From Anaerolineae bacterium (GTDB lineage Bacteria > Chloroflexota > Anaerolineae > Promineifilales > Promineifilaceae), in contig JAUIAP010000033.1 in assembly GCA_030425205.1 (NCBI GenBank), positions 1 to 64,000 of the forward strand: DNA of 64,000 nucleotides, written 5' to 3'. The position numbers and the translations under genes are program-made. The notes under the pieces were generated by a model, which made no database searches, was not told the origin of the DNA, and saw only the letters and a program-made list of their open reading frames with translations. The number at the start of each line of letters is the position of its first letter. The first letter of the stretch is position 1. Below are positions 1-13,700 of this stretch, piece by piece.

Positions 1-149
1 GTCAGTCAGCGATCTTTCCTAACGTTTTGGCGGTCGCCGTCTCACAGCGTGGCGAACCCTAATCGTAGGCGATGCACAGGCTTTACAGCAAAACGGGCAG
101 CGAAATTGCTAAACCGTCATACGATTACTGGTGGAACCAATGATGCTGA

Positions 150-168
150 CCACTGCCAGAGGCAGTGG
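150..168. terminator. Small perfect hairpin upstream of the first gene
   Basis: CCACTGCC (150-157) and GGCAGTGG (161-168) form an 8-bp perfect stem with a 3-nt loop. No T-run follows, so it is either a weak terminator of an upstream gene outside the window or a leader hairpin for the gene at 183. The rest of 1-182 has no open frame I can support. Confidence 0.35.
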
Positions 169-182
169 CTTCAATAACATAG

Positions 183-470
183 GTGAAAGGCGAGACACGC
201 TTCAACTACGTGCTTGATTGGCTACTCTTTGTGTTGTTTGTTATGGCGACATTTACAGGGGTGGTGATTTCAGAGGCCGCACTGCCCGCACTGGGGATTC
301 AGGTCACGATCGACCCATTTTGGTCCTCAATGCACGACTTGAGTGCTAATCTGCTGATGGTCATCATCGGCATCCACTTGGCAATGCATGGAAAATGGAT
401 CGTGACCAATTTCAAGAAGTACGTGCTACGGCGGCCTAAACCACGCAGCATTGCACAAGGAGGGGATTAG
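183..470 (+). CDS. DUF4405-like small membrane protein
   Basis: This 95-residue protein has a hydrophobic segment at about residues 10-32, a second at about 53-70 and a basic C-terminal tail. The opening (short charged start, then NYVLDWLLF and TG) and the histidines in SMHDLSANLL and GIHLAMHGKW resemble the DUF4405 family, small cytochrome b-like membrane proteins that may bind haem. The GTG start lies directly after an in-frame TAG and has no clear Shine-Dalgarno, so the start is uncertain, although family members begin at this point. The stop is 3 nt before the next ATG, so the two genes are probably co-transcribed. The haem-binding role is inferred from the family. Confidence 0.6.
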   Translation: MKGETRFNYVLDWLLFVLFVMATFTGVVISEAALPALGIQVTIDPFWSSMHDLSANLLMVIIGIHLAMHGKWIVTNFKKYVLRRPKPRSIAQGGD

Positions 471-472
471 TT

Positions 473-760
473 ATGCCAACTTTTCGTGAAATGATTCGGC
501 CGATTCTCGCCATCACCATCGCCGCCGCTATCTTGATGCTGCTGCTCGCCCAGCTGGACGCAACCACATGGGCAGATGGCTTTCGAGTTGGGGTGACAAA
601 TGAGGGCTTTGAGGGAGATACGCGCAGCGGCATTGTGGCAATTATTGGCCCCCTTATCAAAATTGCCCTACTCATGGGTTTGCCAGCGTTGCTTACGCTG
701 GGCGTTCGCAACTTGATCGGCCGATTGCGCAAAAGCGAAACCAACCACAAGCCTGACTGA
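473..760 (+). CDS. Small two-helix membrane protein of unknown function
   Basis: The 95-residue product has one hydrophobic helix near residues 9-28 and another near 52-80, separated by a polar loop of about 25 residues, and a charged C-terminus. The ATG is preceded by a strong AAGGAGGGG Shine-Dalgarno at about 458-466. It follows the DUF4405-like gene with a 2-nt gap, so the two proteins may act together in the membrane. I do not recognise a family. The TCGGCCGA palindrome occurs twice inside it (497 and 717). Confidence 0.55.
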   Translation: MPTFREMIRPILAITIAAAILMLLLAQLDATTWADGFRVGVTNEGFEGDTRSGIVAIIGPLIKIALLMGLPALLTLGVRNLIGRLRKSETNHKPD

Positions 761-843
761 AGAGATAGTCAACCTTCGAGCAAGCAGACGCGTTGACTGT
801 CAATGTAACACGGGAAACTGCTACGACAAATGCGAGGAATAAG

Positions 844-1275
844 ATGAAACAACAAATTATACTGCCCAACGCGGGCACCGATTACGATTGGACAAACGAT
901 CATATCTACGTCAAAACGGTAGGCGCATTTTCAGATGGGCGCGTCTCATTGGTAGAAGACACACTCAAACCCGGCTTCCATCTTGGCCGTCACTACCACA
1001 AGAAAATGACAGAGGTGTTTTACATTCTGGAAGGTGAGATGACGTTGATTTTTGACGATGAGACGGTTGTCGCCACAGCAGGGACCACCATCAACGTGCC
1101 GCCGAATGTTTGGCATGAAGCGACATCAGAGAATGGCGCGAAGATGTTGAGCTTGTTTAGCCCGGCTGGGTTTGAAGATTATCTCGCTGAGATGGCGACG
1201 TTGTCGGACGAGCAATTTGCAGACGCGCCATTTATGCAAGCACTGGCTGAGAAATACGATATTTGGAGTGAGTAG
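844..1275 (+). CDS. Cupin-fold protein (single-domain cupin_2)
   Basis: This 143-residue protein carries both cupin motifs. Motif 1 is seen in GFHLGRHYHKKMTEVFYILEG, matching G(X)5HXH(X)3-4E(X)6G with the metal-binding His-His-Glu set. Motif 2 is seen in PPNVWHEA with the fourth ligand His. Between them runs the usual run of beta strands. It could be a metal-dependent isomerase, dioxygenase or sugar-binding protein, and the sequence does not decide which. A longer frame opens upstream with TTG at 793, but the ATG at 844 has GAGGAA placed 6 nt before it, so I use that start. It is followed 7 nt later by the next membrane protein gene and probably shares its transcript. Confidence 0.8.
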   Translation: MKQQIILPNAGTDYDWTNDHIYVKTVGAFSDGRVSLVEDTLKPGFHLGRHYHKKMTEVFYILEGEMTLIFDDETVVATAGTTINVPPNVWHEATSENGAKMLSLFSPAGFEDYLAEMATLSDEQFADAPFMQALAEKYDIWSE

Positions 1276-1282
1276 AAAAATA

Positions 1283-1678
1283 ATGAATACCATTCATGCA
1301 AACGGCATACCACTTTGGGTCACGATTGTGGCCCTTATAATTGGACTTTTGGGAACAGCCATCGGCATCATGGCATTGCTCGACCCGACGGCGGCATTTG
1401 GCTATATCGACGGCGCAGACAGCATTGCTCGCACATGGGCAGGTCGCAATGCGGGCTTGGGTGTGGCGTTACTCGTCGCCGTCGCCCTACGCAACGCGAG
1501 CGGGTATGCCGTCGCCTTTGCAGGGTCAATTATGCGCGAGATCAGCGACATCCTCGACATCCTCAATGGCGGCGTTGGGACGCTTGCGGTGATCGGCGCA
1601 TTTTTGTTAGTGGACGTGATTTGTTTTGGCATCAGCCTACGGGCGACGCGGCGTGGCATGCGTGTAGAAATGGGTTGA
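1283..1678 (+). CDS. Small four-helix membrane protein (DUF4267-like)
   Basis: The 131-residue product has about four hydrophobic segments: roughly residues 10-32, 50-65, 68-85 and 98-118. The central part, RTWAGRNAGLGVALL followed by MREISDILDILNGG, resembles DUF4267-type membrane proteins of unknown function. The ATG at 1283 is chosen because the upstream extension overlaps the cupin gene out of frame and is not protein-like. It sits 7 nt after the cupin stop. The family call is from memory of its pattern and is tentative. Confidence 0.55.
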   Translation: MNTIHANGIPLWVTIVALIIGLLGTAIGIMALLDPTAAFGYIDGADSIARTWAGRNAGLGVALLVAVALRNASGYAVAFAGSIMREISDILDILNGGVGTLAVIGAFLLVDVICFGISLRATRRGMRVEMG

Positions 1679-1720
1679 TCCCATCATGATGGATTAAACA
1701 GCTTGTGATACAACAGACAA

Positions 1721-1753
1721 CTCAAGTGACGCAGCCATTGCGCGTCACTTGAG
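1721..1753. terminator. 12-bp perfect hairpin between convergent genes
   Basis: CTCAAGTGACGC (1721-1732) pairs perfectly with GCGTCACTTGAG (1742-1753) around a 9-nt loop. It lies between the + strand gene ending at 1678 and the giant - strand gene ending at 1799, so a bidirectional terminator is likely. There is no clear T-run on either side. Confidence 0.55.
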
Positions 1754-1798
1754 CAATCAAATCGCACTTTGCACACGATGCCGTGCTCGCAATGTGGT

Positions 1799-4700
1799 TT
1801 AATCCAATTCCTTACCCCGCTTCCTGACGAACAACCCAACCCCCACCAACAGCATCGCCATCACAACAGCCGCACGAATCGATACATAAGGTGTCACTTG
1901 CCGCATGGCGAGATGTCCAACGGCCAACTCTTCACCGACTTGGAACGTGATGATTTTTCGGCCGATTCCCCCATCATCATCCACAACCGTCAACGTCACC
2001 GTGTAAGTCCCTTGCGCGGTGTACACAAAACTCGGTGTGAGCGTGTCTGTCACCGTGATCCCATTTTCAAACACCCACTCAAATGTATGCGTGTCGTCGC
2101 TCCCCGCGTCGCTAAACGAGCCAGCAAACGCAATCGGTTCATTGGCGTGGCGTTCCGCTGGCAGTTGAATCTGCACGACTGGCACAGCGTTCGCCACTGG
2201 CACAGCCAGCGTGCTTTCCGCATACGCACCGCGCCCGCTGCTGACGCTGGCCGTCACCCCATAGAGCGCATCATCGGTCAAGGTTTGAGTAAAGGTCGCG
2301 CTGTCCGTGATCGGAGCCGTCAGCGTGATGCCGTTGCCGAAGTCGAGGTTGAGCGTGAGCGCGTGGGCGGCACGAGTGGGTAAATCGGTCGAAACCGTCA
2401 CCTCAAACACCGCCGTATCCCCTTCCGTCAACGCGCCCGGATTAACCAACTGCACCGTCGGCGGCGCGAGATAGCGCAGCGTCAGTTGGGCGGTTGTCGT
2501 GTTGTTTTGCGGCACGTCATCTGCCAAGTTGCCGTGAATATATGCACTGCTCGTCACCACCACCGACTGTCCCAGTGCAGGATCGACCGTGCCAGAAACG
2601 GTCAACACGCCACTTCCCCCAATCGCCAGCGTCGGCAGATCGAACACGGGGCCGACAGGCGCATTGCGTAGCACGGCGCGATTGCTCGTCTCGACCGTGA
2701 CGCTGACCAATTCTGTCGGGACATAATGCAAGATGTAGCCACCATCGACCGCTTGCTGACCTTGATTGACATAGTTGAGCGTATAGCTGACCCGTTCGCC
2801 AGCGAGCACATCGGGCGTCAGCACCGTTTGCGTAATCGCTAGGTCACCCGCCAGCACGGTGATAGCAGGGAGTGTAAACGTCTGCACGGACACCCCATTG
2901 CTGGCCGTCACGACAGGGGTGTAGCTCGCGCTGTCCTGATAGACGTGGCTATGCAGCACGCTCAAAACATCCGCACCAACCTGCAAGTCGCCCACAACGG
3001 GCGGCGACCCATCCCCAAACGACCACGTGTAGACGACATTGGAGCCGCTGCTGATCGTCGTCGAGAAGATCGTGTTGCCATTGACAAAGTTGACGCCGCT
3101 ATTGGTCGCCGTCAAACCTTGAATCGGCAGGTCGCCCAGCAGGAGCGTGGCGTCTGCGCGATCATTGCTGGGCAGGTCATCGCGGTCTGCTGTGACGATT
3201 GCCGTCGTGGTCAGCGTCTGCGTGCCAGCGACGGGATTGGACAGCACGCCCGTCACCGTAATCACGATGACATCGCCCGCCGCCATATCAGGCAACGCAA
3301 CGTCAAGCGTCGGCGGCGTGAGCGGCACGGTTATGGGAACCGTCGCGGCGATGCCGTCGATGGCCACGAGCTGCGGAACCGTTTCGCTGAGCGTGATGCC
3401 CGTCGCTGTGTAACCGCCGCTATTGGTGATGGTGATAGTCGCCGTGATATCCTGCCCCGGAATGGCGACGGCTGGCTCAAGCTGTTGGCTGACCGCTAAA
3501 TCGTGCGCCAAAATGACGACCTGTGTCGCCGCTTGTGTGGTGACAAGGCCGTTGCTGGCGGTGACGGTGGCGGTGTAGATGCCCGGCTCGCTGTAGCTGT
3601 GCGTCGCCAATGCGCCACTGCCGACCGCCCCATCCCCAAACGTCCAGTCGTAACTGACCGCACTCCCGCTCTGAATCGTTGCCGTCAAGCTGACGGTTTG
3701 GTTGATCGGATGGGGGCTATCGTTGGCGGCAATCAAGCCGATGATCGGGTTGTCGCTTGCCAGCGTCGTGACGGTGCTGCTGTTGTTGGCGGGTCGATGG
3801 TCAATGGTCGGACTGTCAATGCTGGCGGTGTTCGTGATGGTGACAATGCCCGATAGGTTGGTGGGCGTATCGGCCGAAATCACCAGCCTACCTACCTGCC
3901 CAACCGACAACTGTGCAATCTCCCATCCATTGGGTAGCGTCGTAAACGGCAGCGAACCGCTCACACGCACATTTTGCAATTCAGACGGCAACAGATCCGT
4001 GATGACAACATCGCTGACGGGATAACCGCCCGCATTGGTGAACGTCAACGTGTACTGAATCGCATCACCCAAGCGCAGTTGATCGTGGGAGACCGCATTG
4101 GAAATTTGCAGATCGCCGATGTAGCTATCAGCCATCACGCGCGCCGTTTTGGTCGTGTAGCCATTGCGTGCCGTCACGGTGGCGACATAGTGACCGGGCT
4201 GCGCGTAGCTGTGCGTGACGTTTGCGCCACTCGCCGTCGTACCGTCGCCAAATGCCCATGTGTAGGTGACGTGCGAGCCACCCGTGCTGGTCGCACTAAA
4301 CGACAGCGGCACGTCGATATACGCATCGCCGCCACCCGTCGCACGCAAGCCCGTGATGTCGCTATCACGCGCCGCCACGATTGCAGTGCTTTGGTTATTC
4401 GCCGTGTTGCGCTCGACCAGCGGTTGCCAACCGACCACATCATTAAACAGCGTGATCACACCGTCAATCGTTGGCGTGACGGTTCCTGTCAGCGTGATGG
4501 CGAGCGACTGCTGTGCCGCGAGCGTCGGCAGTTGCCAAACATACGGATCGCTGCCCGTTTGTGTGATTGGTTCAGAGGTCGTGACCGTCACGTTCTGTAA
4601 GGCGGGGTGCAGCGTATCGGTTAAGACGACACTCGCCAGCGGTAGATCATGCGCGTTGGTCACGATGATAGTGAAGCTGAGCGGGGTGTTCGGTTCGGCC

Positions 4701-7700
4701 GATTGCCGCGTCGCCGTTTGCCGCACAACCAGATCCGTATCGATCACGCGCACCAACAGCGAGGTCACCACTTGCGAAATACTGTTCGTCGCCGTGACAG
4801 TCGCCGTGTAGTCGCCGGGTGCGTCATACAAATGGGTTTGCGCCGCGCCTATCGCCCCTGTGCCATCACCAAATGTCCACACAAAGCTGACTGCGCCACC
4901 CGCTGTGACGCTGGCGTTGAGGTTGACGACCTGACCAAACGGGACGGGGCTATCCTGTGCGGCAGTAAGCGACAAAATGTGCTCCGCCATCGAGACGGTT
5001 GTGCTACTCTGGTTATCGCTCAAATCGTCTTCGCGCTGTGGACTGCTGATCGCTGCGCCAAAGTTGAGCGGCACCGCTTGTCCCGCCGAAACGGTCGCGC
5101 GAACCGTGATCGTGTGAACGCTATTGGCTGCCAGCTCTGGCAACTGCCAGCTGTACGGCAAGCCAGCCAACGGTGTGAGCGTCAAATCGCTATGATAGCT
5201 GTGATTGGTCAGGCGCGATGGCAGCGTCGCCGTCACGATTGCGCCTGAGAGTGGCAAATCACTGTTATTGGAGACGGTCAGCGTGTAGGTGACCCACTCG
5301 CCAGCAACGAGGGTATCAGCAGAAACATCCCCTGCAATCGCCAGCTCAGCCGCCACCACATCAACCGACACAAACCCAATATCGCTGCCCAGACTGCTCG
5401 TCGCCGTGACGATGGCCGTGTATTTGCCCGCATCGCTGTAGCTGTGCGTCGTCTGTGCGCCAGTGCCGACCGTGCCATCGCCAAACGCCCAGGCGTATGT
5501 CGTCGTCGCACCGCTGGTGATGGTCGCCGTAAACGTGATGGTTTCATCACGGAAGGCGGGCTGATCGGTCTGCACCGTCAAACCGCTGATCGGCTCATCG
5601 CTGATCGTCACTAGATACGCCGTCACATTGTCGCCCAAATTGTTTTCGGGGACGGATTGCGTGCCGTTGACGACGCGGATGGTCGTTTCGTGTAGATAGT
5701 CACCCGCTGTGGCTGCCGCGTCGATCTGACCTGCCAGCGTTACTTCAAGCGTCGCGCCAGCAGGGATCGCGCCCGTCTGCCAGGCGTTGCCGCCGAGCAT
5801 CGTTGCGCCTGTCACCTGTGGCGTTGTCAGGTAGGCGGGAATGACATCGCTAATGACGACAGACGGCACGGCGACCGCTGTGGCATTGGTGATGGTCAGC
5901 GTGATGGTGATGGGGTCGTTGGGGGTGAGGTTGGTTGCGGGGGTTTCGGCCGAAATCTCCACATCGGCAGGAATCACCGCAATCGTCGTTCCCGTGATTG
6001 CCGTCGAATACCCATCGGCGATTTCGACAATCGCCAGATAGTCGCCAACCGTGTCGAATCGCTGCGTGGCGGTCACGCCCGTCGCCGCCGTGCCGTCGAT
6101 CTCCCATGTGTAAGTCGGGTTGTCACCACCCGTGACGGTTGCCGTCAGATGGGCGGTCGTCGTCGCCAAGATGGGCGCATCGCTGACAATTGCCGCGTCG
6201 CGCAACCCAGCGTGCAGGTTGACGGTCGCCGTCGCGCTGCGGGGTGCGCTGGCAAGCGGTGTGCTAATGGTCGCGCTGCTGGTGACGAGACCCGTCAGGC
6301 TGTGGTCAAACGTGCCGTCCAGCACAAGCTCAACCACTGCGCCGATAGCCAGCGGTTCCAACTGCCATTCTGTCGGCGTGATCGTTGTCACTGGAACGTT
6401 TGTCGTCACATTGTCGAGCGTAAAGCTGCTCGGCAGTGCGTCGCTCAATGTCACGCCCGTCACGGTCAGCGGCGTGTTGTTGGTCACAGTGACGGTGTAT
6501 TGAATGGCGGATCCAGTCGCCACGTCGGTGACGCTGGCGATGTTGCTTATGGCAAGATCGGCGGCGTAAATCGTCACCGTCGTTGTCACGATGGTTGATG
6601 AGACACCGTTACTCGCCGTCAACGTCGCCGTGTAGATGCCCGCGTTGGCATAGCTGTGCGTCGCGGTTGCGCCGCTGCCATTATTGCCGTCGCCAAACGC
6701 CCAACTGTAGGCGATACCAGAGCCAGTCGCCGCGCCGTTGAATGTAACTGGTTGCCCGATGAAGGTGGGGCTGTCATTTTCGGCCGAACCACCCCCAATC
6801 GGTGAATCACCGGCCGTAATCGTCGCGGTCGCCACGTTATTCGTTGGGTTGCCATCTGGCACGGTGCTGGTCACGGTCGCCGTCACTGCCAGCGACACAT
6901 TGCCGACCAGTGCAGGATTGACCTGCATGGTGATCGTCACGGTCGCCGCTTGTTGCGCGGTCAGCGGCGCGATTTCCCACGTCGTTGCGCTGGTTGCCGT
7001 CAGCGGCACACTGGCCGTGATCGTCTGCAACGTCAGATCGGACGGGATCGCCAGCGTCAACAGCGCGTCGTCAACGTCGAGAATCCCCGCGTCGGTGATA
7101 TGCGCCGTGTAGGTGATGATGTCGCTGGGAAGCGCGTTTTCGGCCGATGACCGTAACCCAATTTGGAGGTCAGATTGCGTAACCGTCACCAACGTGCTGG
7201 CACTGATTTCGGAGAAGAAGTTGGTCGCCGTCACGATGGCAGAATACGTGCCGGGGCTGGCGTAGAGATGCGCGGTGGATTGCCCCACGCCTGTTGTGCC
7301 ATCGCCAAAGTCCCAGACAAACTGCTCGCTTGTGCCGATACCAGCGGTGATGGTCGCCGTCAGATCGACCAAAGTGCCAACCGCAACAGGGCTGCTGTTT
7401 TGCGCTTGCAGTCCGTCGATTGGCTCGATTACGGTGATGACTGTTTTGACAAAGTTGTTGCTGGGATTGTCATCGTACGGTTTGTCGGGCGTGGTGACGG
7501 AGTGAGTCAACACGTTCGTGCCGGTGAGCGTGGGGGCCACCGTTCCGTTAATTTCGTAGCGCGGTGACGCAAAGTACATCCACTGAACTTCGCTAAAGGT
7601 CATCTGCCAAGTCGTGCTGGTCACTTGGGTGACGGTTAAGTCGTTGTATGTAAGACCATCGACGCTGAACGTGGGGTGCTGAAGTTCAAGTGGCACCGTC

Positions 7701-10700
7701 AGCGTCATGACGTAACTATCAATTGGGAATAACGCTTGGTATTGGAAGTCGTTGATCGCAAAACAACCGTAGATTGTGACTACGTCACCCGGTCGTCTCG
7801 TCAATGCTAAATCACCCACAGCGCCACGTCCAATGCCCGGGCAGCCGGCAAACGTTTGCATCTTCACGTTTAGATCTGCGACGAGCACGTCAAATAATTC
7901 TGACGCAGTCCCGACGGAAGTGCTGTTGACGGCCGTCACCGTCACTTCGACATCCGTGGCCACGCTGGTGTAGGTGTGGGTGACGACTGCGCCAGTCGCG
8001 CTTGTGCCGTCACCTAAATCCCAACTGTAGTTGATGCCAGTGCCGCTGGCTGTGGTGGCTGTAAAGACAACGGGCACGTTGATCAGCGGATAGCCATGTG
8101 GGAAGCTGTCTGCCAGCGTTAAGCGTTCGATGGTGATGCCAGTGATACCGACATCGGTGGCGGTGATGACGCGGGTGGCGGTGTTGTCGAGCAGGGTCGT
8201 TTCGGGGCGTGGTTGTGCGACCGAGACCGTATTTGTCATTGGGACGATGCCCGTGATGGTGTTGGTCACATCGGCCGAAACCACCACCACAACCTCCGCA
8301 AACGGCGCAATCTCAGCCAACTGCCAAGCGGTGTTGCCTGTCTGTGTCATAGCGTGCGTCGTTGTAAACGTCGGCGTGTGCAAATTCGCATCGAGCGTCA
8401 CGGTCAAAACGGCATCTGTGACGGGCAGTGGCGTATCGTTGTAAACGTGAATGTCAAACGTGGCCGTGCCGCCAATTGGCACACTCGTCGCGTTGGCCGT
8501 CGTGCTGATGACGAGATTGGGATCAACGACGCTGACCGTGCCTGTGACCGTTTGGGTTGAGACATCGTTGCTGGCCGTCAATGTGTAGGGGTAGCTGCTG
8601 GCGACGCTGAGCGTCTTAGTGACGGCAGCCCCGACGAGCGTTGCGCCGTCGATTTCCCAGCCAAAGAGAACATCGGTCGCGTCTGCGGCAGCGGCGGTTA
8701 GACTTACCAGTTCGCCGGCGTAGATTGGGCTGTTATCGTCATAGATCAACGTCGTAATCGCGCGTTCGGTGGCGTTGATTGTTGCAACTGCTTGATTGTC
8801 AGCGAGTGCCGTTTCAGGATGCGGGCTGCTGATGGTGGTCGTTGTGTTGAGCGGGACGCCATCGAGCAGGTTGGCGGCGACGGTGGCGGTGACGACGATT
8901 TCGGCCGATTCCCCCGCCCCAAGTTCTGCAACCTGCCACACAAAGCCATCAGCCAACGTCACCAGCGTCCCGTTGGCAACCGTGATCGTCGTTGTGATAC
9001 CGCTCAATTCGGCTGGCACACTTTCGCTGATCAGCACATTGCTCGCTGGCAACACGCCCGTATTGGTGACGTAAATGGTGTAGGTCAGCAGGTCGCCCGA
9101 CTGCACGCTGGCGGGAGCCGACTTGCTGACGGCGAGATCGGCGCGGACGATGCTGGTTTGGGTGGTCGCGGTGACGATATCGGCCGAATTTGTCGCCGTG
9201 ACAACCAGCGCATAGTCGCCAATCTGCCCATAAACATGATTCGCGGGATTGCCGCTCGCGCTCGCGCCGTCGCCAGTTGACCAGTCGTACTCAATCTGTG
9301 CGCCCGCACTGGTCGTTGCCGTCACGTAGGTCGTGTCGCCCAGATAGGTGTATTGTGGCGCAGTGGCGGTCAAGTCGGTGATCAGACCGTCGCTGGCCGT
9401 GATGAGGGCGGTCTGCACATTTTGGGCAGGATCGCTGTCCCACAGATGGTCTGTGCTGATGGTCGCCGTCAGCGGCACAAAACCGCTCAGCCCATCTGTG
9501 ACGGTGACGCCCAGCGTGAATTGGATATTGCGATTGGTGAGCGGCTGTGGTGACAGCTCCCAGACGCGCGTTTGCCCTGTCGTCAGCAGGGGCGTGATCG
9601 TCTGGCTCGCGCTGAGCGTGTCGAACGTTAAGTCGGCCGGCAACGTGATCGTCACCTGTGTGCCGACGAGATCGACCGCGCCGACGTTGCGAACGGTGAA
9701 GTCGATTTCGGCCGATTCACCCGGCACGATCTGTTGGGCTGATGGCGTGATGGACTGGATGGCAATATCGGCCGATTTAACATCAAAGTTCTGGCGGCGC
9801 ACCGCACTGCCGCTACTATTTGAGATACGCAACTCGGCCCACGCATTCCCCACATCTGCAAAACGCTGGGTTGCCGTGATACCGTTCGATTGCGCCCCGT
9901 TGGAGAATGTCCATTCGTAGTGCAAGTTGCTACCAGAGGCGTAGGGTGTCAGTGTAAACGCTTTATTTGTCGTCAAATTTTGTCGATACCAAGAACCGCC
10001 CTGATCATATGGTTGCCATAACATACCCGTGAGGGCGGGTGTGCTATCGACCGCCCTGCCCGTCGCGTAATCGGCCGTGTAGGATGAATAGGCATCTAAG
10101 GCAGGTGCGCTCAATTTAGCTTGGGCTTGATGGTAGGTGTTTTGCGTCGCATCAGATACAAAGCCGACAACAATTGTGCCGCTCGACAGGTGCGGCAATG
10201 GCGCGAGTTGCCAACTGATTTTCGTCGCTGAAATCACAGCCGTCACCGAATGCGTCGAGCTAAACTGCACATCGCTGGCGGTCGATGGCAAGCCTAATGA
10301 GATGTTGCCATTTTCAACGTCAAATCCACTGCTGCTGCCATTGCCAAAGCGCAGCGTATAGGTGATGCGCTCGCCCGGCAACACTTGTCTGTGAGCGTCC
10401 AGCCGCAAGTAGAGTGCGGGGCGTTCCGCGATGACCTGCATGTTGGTTGTGACAACACTAACCCCATTTTCTGCGCGTAATCTGACCTGCGTGCCATAGC
10501 GATTGCCAAATCGCTGGGTAAGTGTCGGCCCCTGACCGATGACCGTGCCATTGCTGGTCAGCCATGTGTATTTGACGTTGCTGCCGCTTGTGACGGTGGC
10601 GGTAAAGTGTGTGGCCGCCCCGTTGAGCGTTTGGAAACGGCGTGCGTAGTAATTTGAGTACTGGTTGAAAATCGTTGGGGCATCGCTGACTGGCAGGACG

Positions 10701-13700
10701 CCCTGAATGACCTCGTCGGCGACCGATGTTGTGACGGTCGTATGGTTGTCAGATTGGTGGAAATCAACTTCGGCCGAATCGACCCCAAATGTCACATCCA
10801 GCAGTTGCGTGCCAGCCAGCGGCGTTTGCCATACGGCAGTCATCGTCACCATGTCCGTCGCATTTGGTGCAAGCGTGCCAAGTTGCCAACTGCTCGCCCC
10901 AACTGCGCTCAACTCGCTGGGCAGTGTGGCCGTCACGACCGTATTCGTCGCGTCGATGCTGCCGTTGTTGGTCACGACGAGCGTGTAGGTGAAGGTAGAA
11001 CCGGGCAACGCAGACGGCGCAACAGGGATGGCGACGATTTCCAAGTCGGGGGTTGCAGGGACGCTAAAACTATAAACAGACGTGCGCGATTCCAGCTCAT
11101 AAATATCCCTTGCGACGACTTCAACCGTATACGCACCCGCAGCCGCTTGTGGCAACCCGAACGCATATGCCCACGTCTGACCAATGAGCGGGATCGTTTC
11201 TGTGACGGTTGTGCCGTTGGGCAGGGTGATGATGGCAAAGAGGTCGGCGATGGTGCTGCCGTCGCTGGCCGTTCCGGTCAAAATGGGGGGCGGTGTTTTG
11301 TCACCGACGGTCAGCGCGGTTGCCTGTTGGGTTGCGCTCAAGCTGGGCGGCACGTTGTCAACGGTGACGTTCACCCACGGGGATGCGTCGCTTTGCTCGG
11401 CGGCATCGTTCGCCACGACGCGAATGCGGCGGATTTCGCCGTCGATTGCGCCCAAGTTCCAGCGCAGGAGCCAGTTCTGCAATTGCGACTTGTTGCGGTC
11501 AACGCCAATTGGCACGGGATCGAAGCCGTCAATTTCTAAAACGAGCGCATCGATGGTGCGATCATCATAGACGGTGCCTGTTAAGAGTGGGAGCGTTGTC
11601 GTGATCAATCGTGGTGCGTCAAATTTGACAATCGGTTTGTTGTAATCGGGAACAATTTCGATCAGAATCGGCTCGCTTTTGTTGCCGAGCGCGTCCGTTG
11701 CCTGAACGTAAGCCCCCCAGACATACGCATTGGCGGCGGCGGAATAGTGCGAATAGCTAAAATGGTAGCCGTAATAGCTGGGTCGGGCGAACCGCGCCCA
11801 TGCGTCAAAGGATGACCATGCGAGCGTGCCGTCTGCTGCGATGTAGTTGCCTCGCGCATCGGTCATGGCGATCTGTATGACGGCTGTTTCATCGCTGGCC
11901 GAACCCGCCACGCGGCGTTGACTGGGTGAGATGTAGAAGGGGGAAGTGACAGCTAATTCGGGGCCGTCGATGTCGGTGTAGTAGGTGATCGTTTCGCGCG
12001 TGGGGGAGCCTTGCGGATCGGCCGAAATCACCACCCCACCAATCTCCAGCGCAACCGTCGTCGAAATCGCATCGATCAGTTCGAGAGTGGGCCTATCTTC
12101 CGTCAGACCGTTGATGGTGACGATGTGAACAACCCCCGCGCCCAATGTCGGAACGGCCTCAGTCCATCTGCCGTCAATCGAGCTTTCAAATTGCAGTCCC
12201 GCCGTCGCGGACAGCACGACGGTCGCAGTCGTGAGCGGCGTTTGCGTTTCATCGTTGCGGACGACGATTTGCCAAGCGAGCGCATCGTCATGGGTGACGC
12301 TGCTGTTGGCGGGGCGCGGTGGTATGACGCGCACCGTGGTTTGGTGGTGGCGCGGTTGGTTCGCCGCTGGATCGCCAGTGGCGCATAAATCGTTCCACTG
12401 GTACGCAGCTTGCCAGTTGCCCGAAAGCGCGTTCGTGGTTGGGAAGACGCTAAAAACGGTGTCTGCGTCATCGCTGCCATAGGCGATCATTTGCAGGTTG
12501 TCGGGTCGGAACGGCAAACGTGCCTCAACGATCCCCGCACTGCCGAGCGCAAAGTCGTTAAACGGTTGGGCGTTCCATGCGCCGTTGTACTCCCAGAGCA
12601 GACCGTCGTTTTTGCCGTTGATTTGGAGGGCGTAATCGGCCGAAATCGGCAACCCAACCCCCCCCACAACCGACTGTGCCGCACCGCCTGTCGCCGTGTC
12701 AAAATAGACCCACAGCGTGCCGTCGATATCCCACCACGCGCCTTGCCATGCGAGATAAACGTACTGTCCGTCCCAAGTGGTGTAAAGCTGTTGCGGGATC
12801 GTTGCCCGTTCGTCATCGTCGATGCGCTCTCTGCTGAGCCATTCGAGCTTCAACAAATCAAGCTGGCCGTCGAGAATGATGCTGCGCGAACGATTGCTGC
12901 ACGTCGGGTCGGCTGGGTTGTTGACGATGTAGGGGCCGATGTGCTGGATTAGCGTGTTGCCCGTTGAATCCTGCACGCCGATGTGCGCGTACCAGTCACC
13001 GATCTGATCGAGATTGTCGGTCAGTTGATTGCCGACAATCGGTTGCGCTGGCAACGTGGTCGCGTTGCGGTCGAGCGTGACGAGCATCGTGACGGGGTCG
13101 CCACCTGCGCTGGCGTCCGTCCACGTGACGGTCAGGCTGCTGTTGATCGGGACATGTGTGCCGGGTTCGATGGAAACACCGATGTCGGGCAGCGTCGGTG
13201 GCGGTGAGTTGTCCACCGTGATGTCGATTTCGATGACGTGATCGTTGCCAGCGCGGTCGGTTCCGCGCAGCAGGGCGGGATAGCTGGTGCGCGTCTCGAC
13301 AACGGGCGGCTCCCAGAGGAAGCTCCAGTTGTTGCCGCTCGTCGCTGCGGGAATCCACGTTACCCCATTATTGACGCTAATTTCCACACCGCGTATACCG
13401 CTGTCGCTGTCCACAATCGTGCCGTCGAGCTGGACGGCGATGGTGAACGTATTGTTGGCGACGCGGGTGGTGTTGAGGGCGACGGTTGGGGGGGTGAGAT
13501 CGGCCGAATTTTGCCCCGTCACCGTCAAGTTTTGTATGGCCGATTGAATCACATTGCCATTCGCCGTCACCGCGACAGCGCGCAGTTGGTGTGCGCCATC
13601 GCTCAACTTGGCCCATGCGCTAAACGGACGCGCCGAGCCGTCTGGCACAAACGGTGCAACGGCCCACTCGGCCGGAATGCGGTCGCCGTCCACCTCAAAG

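Noticed and set aside
1799..1960. LPXTG-type sortase anchor at the end of the giant protein
   Set aside because: The tail has a hydrophobic helix and a basic end but no LPXTG or close variant.
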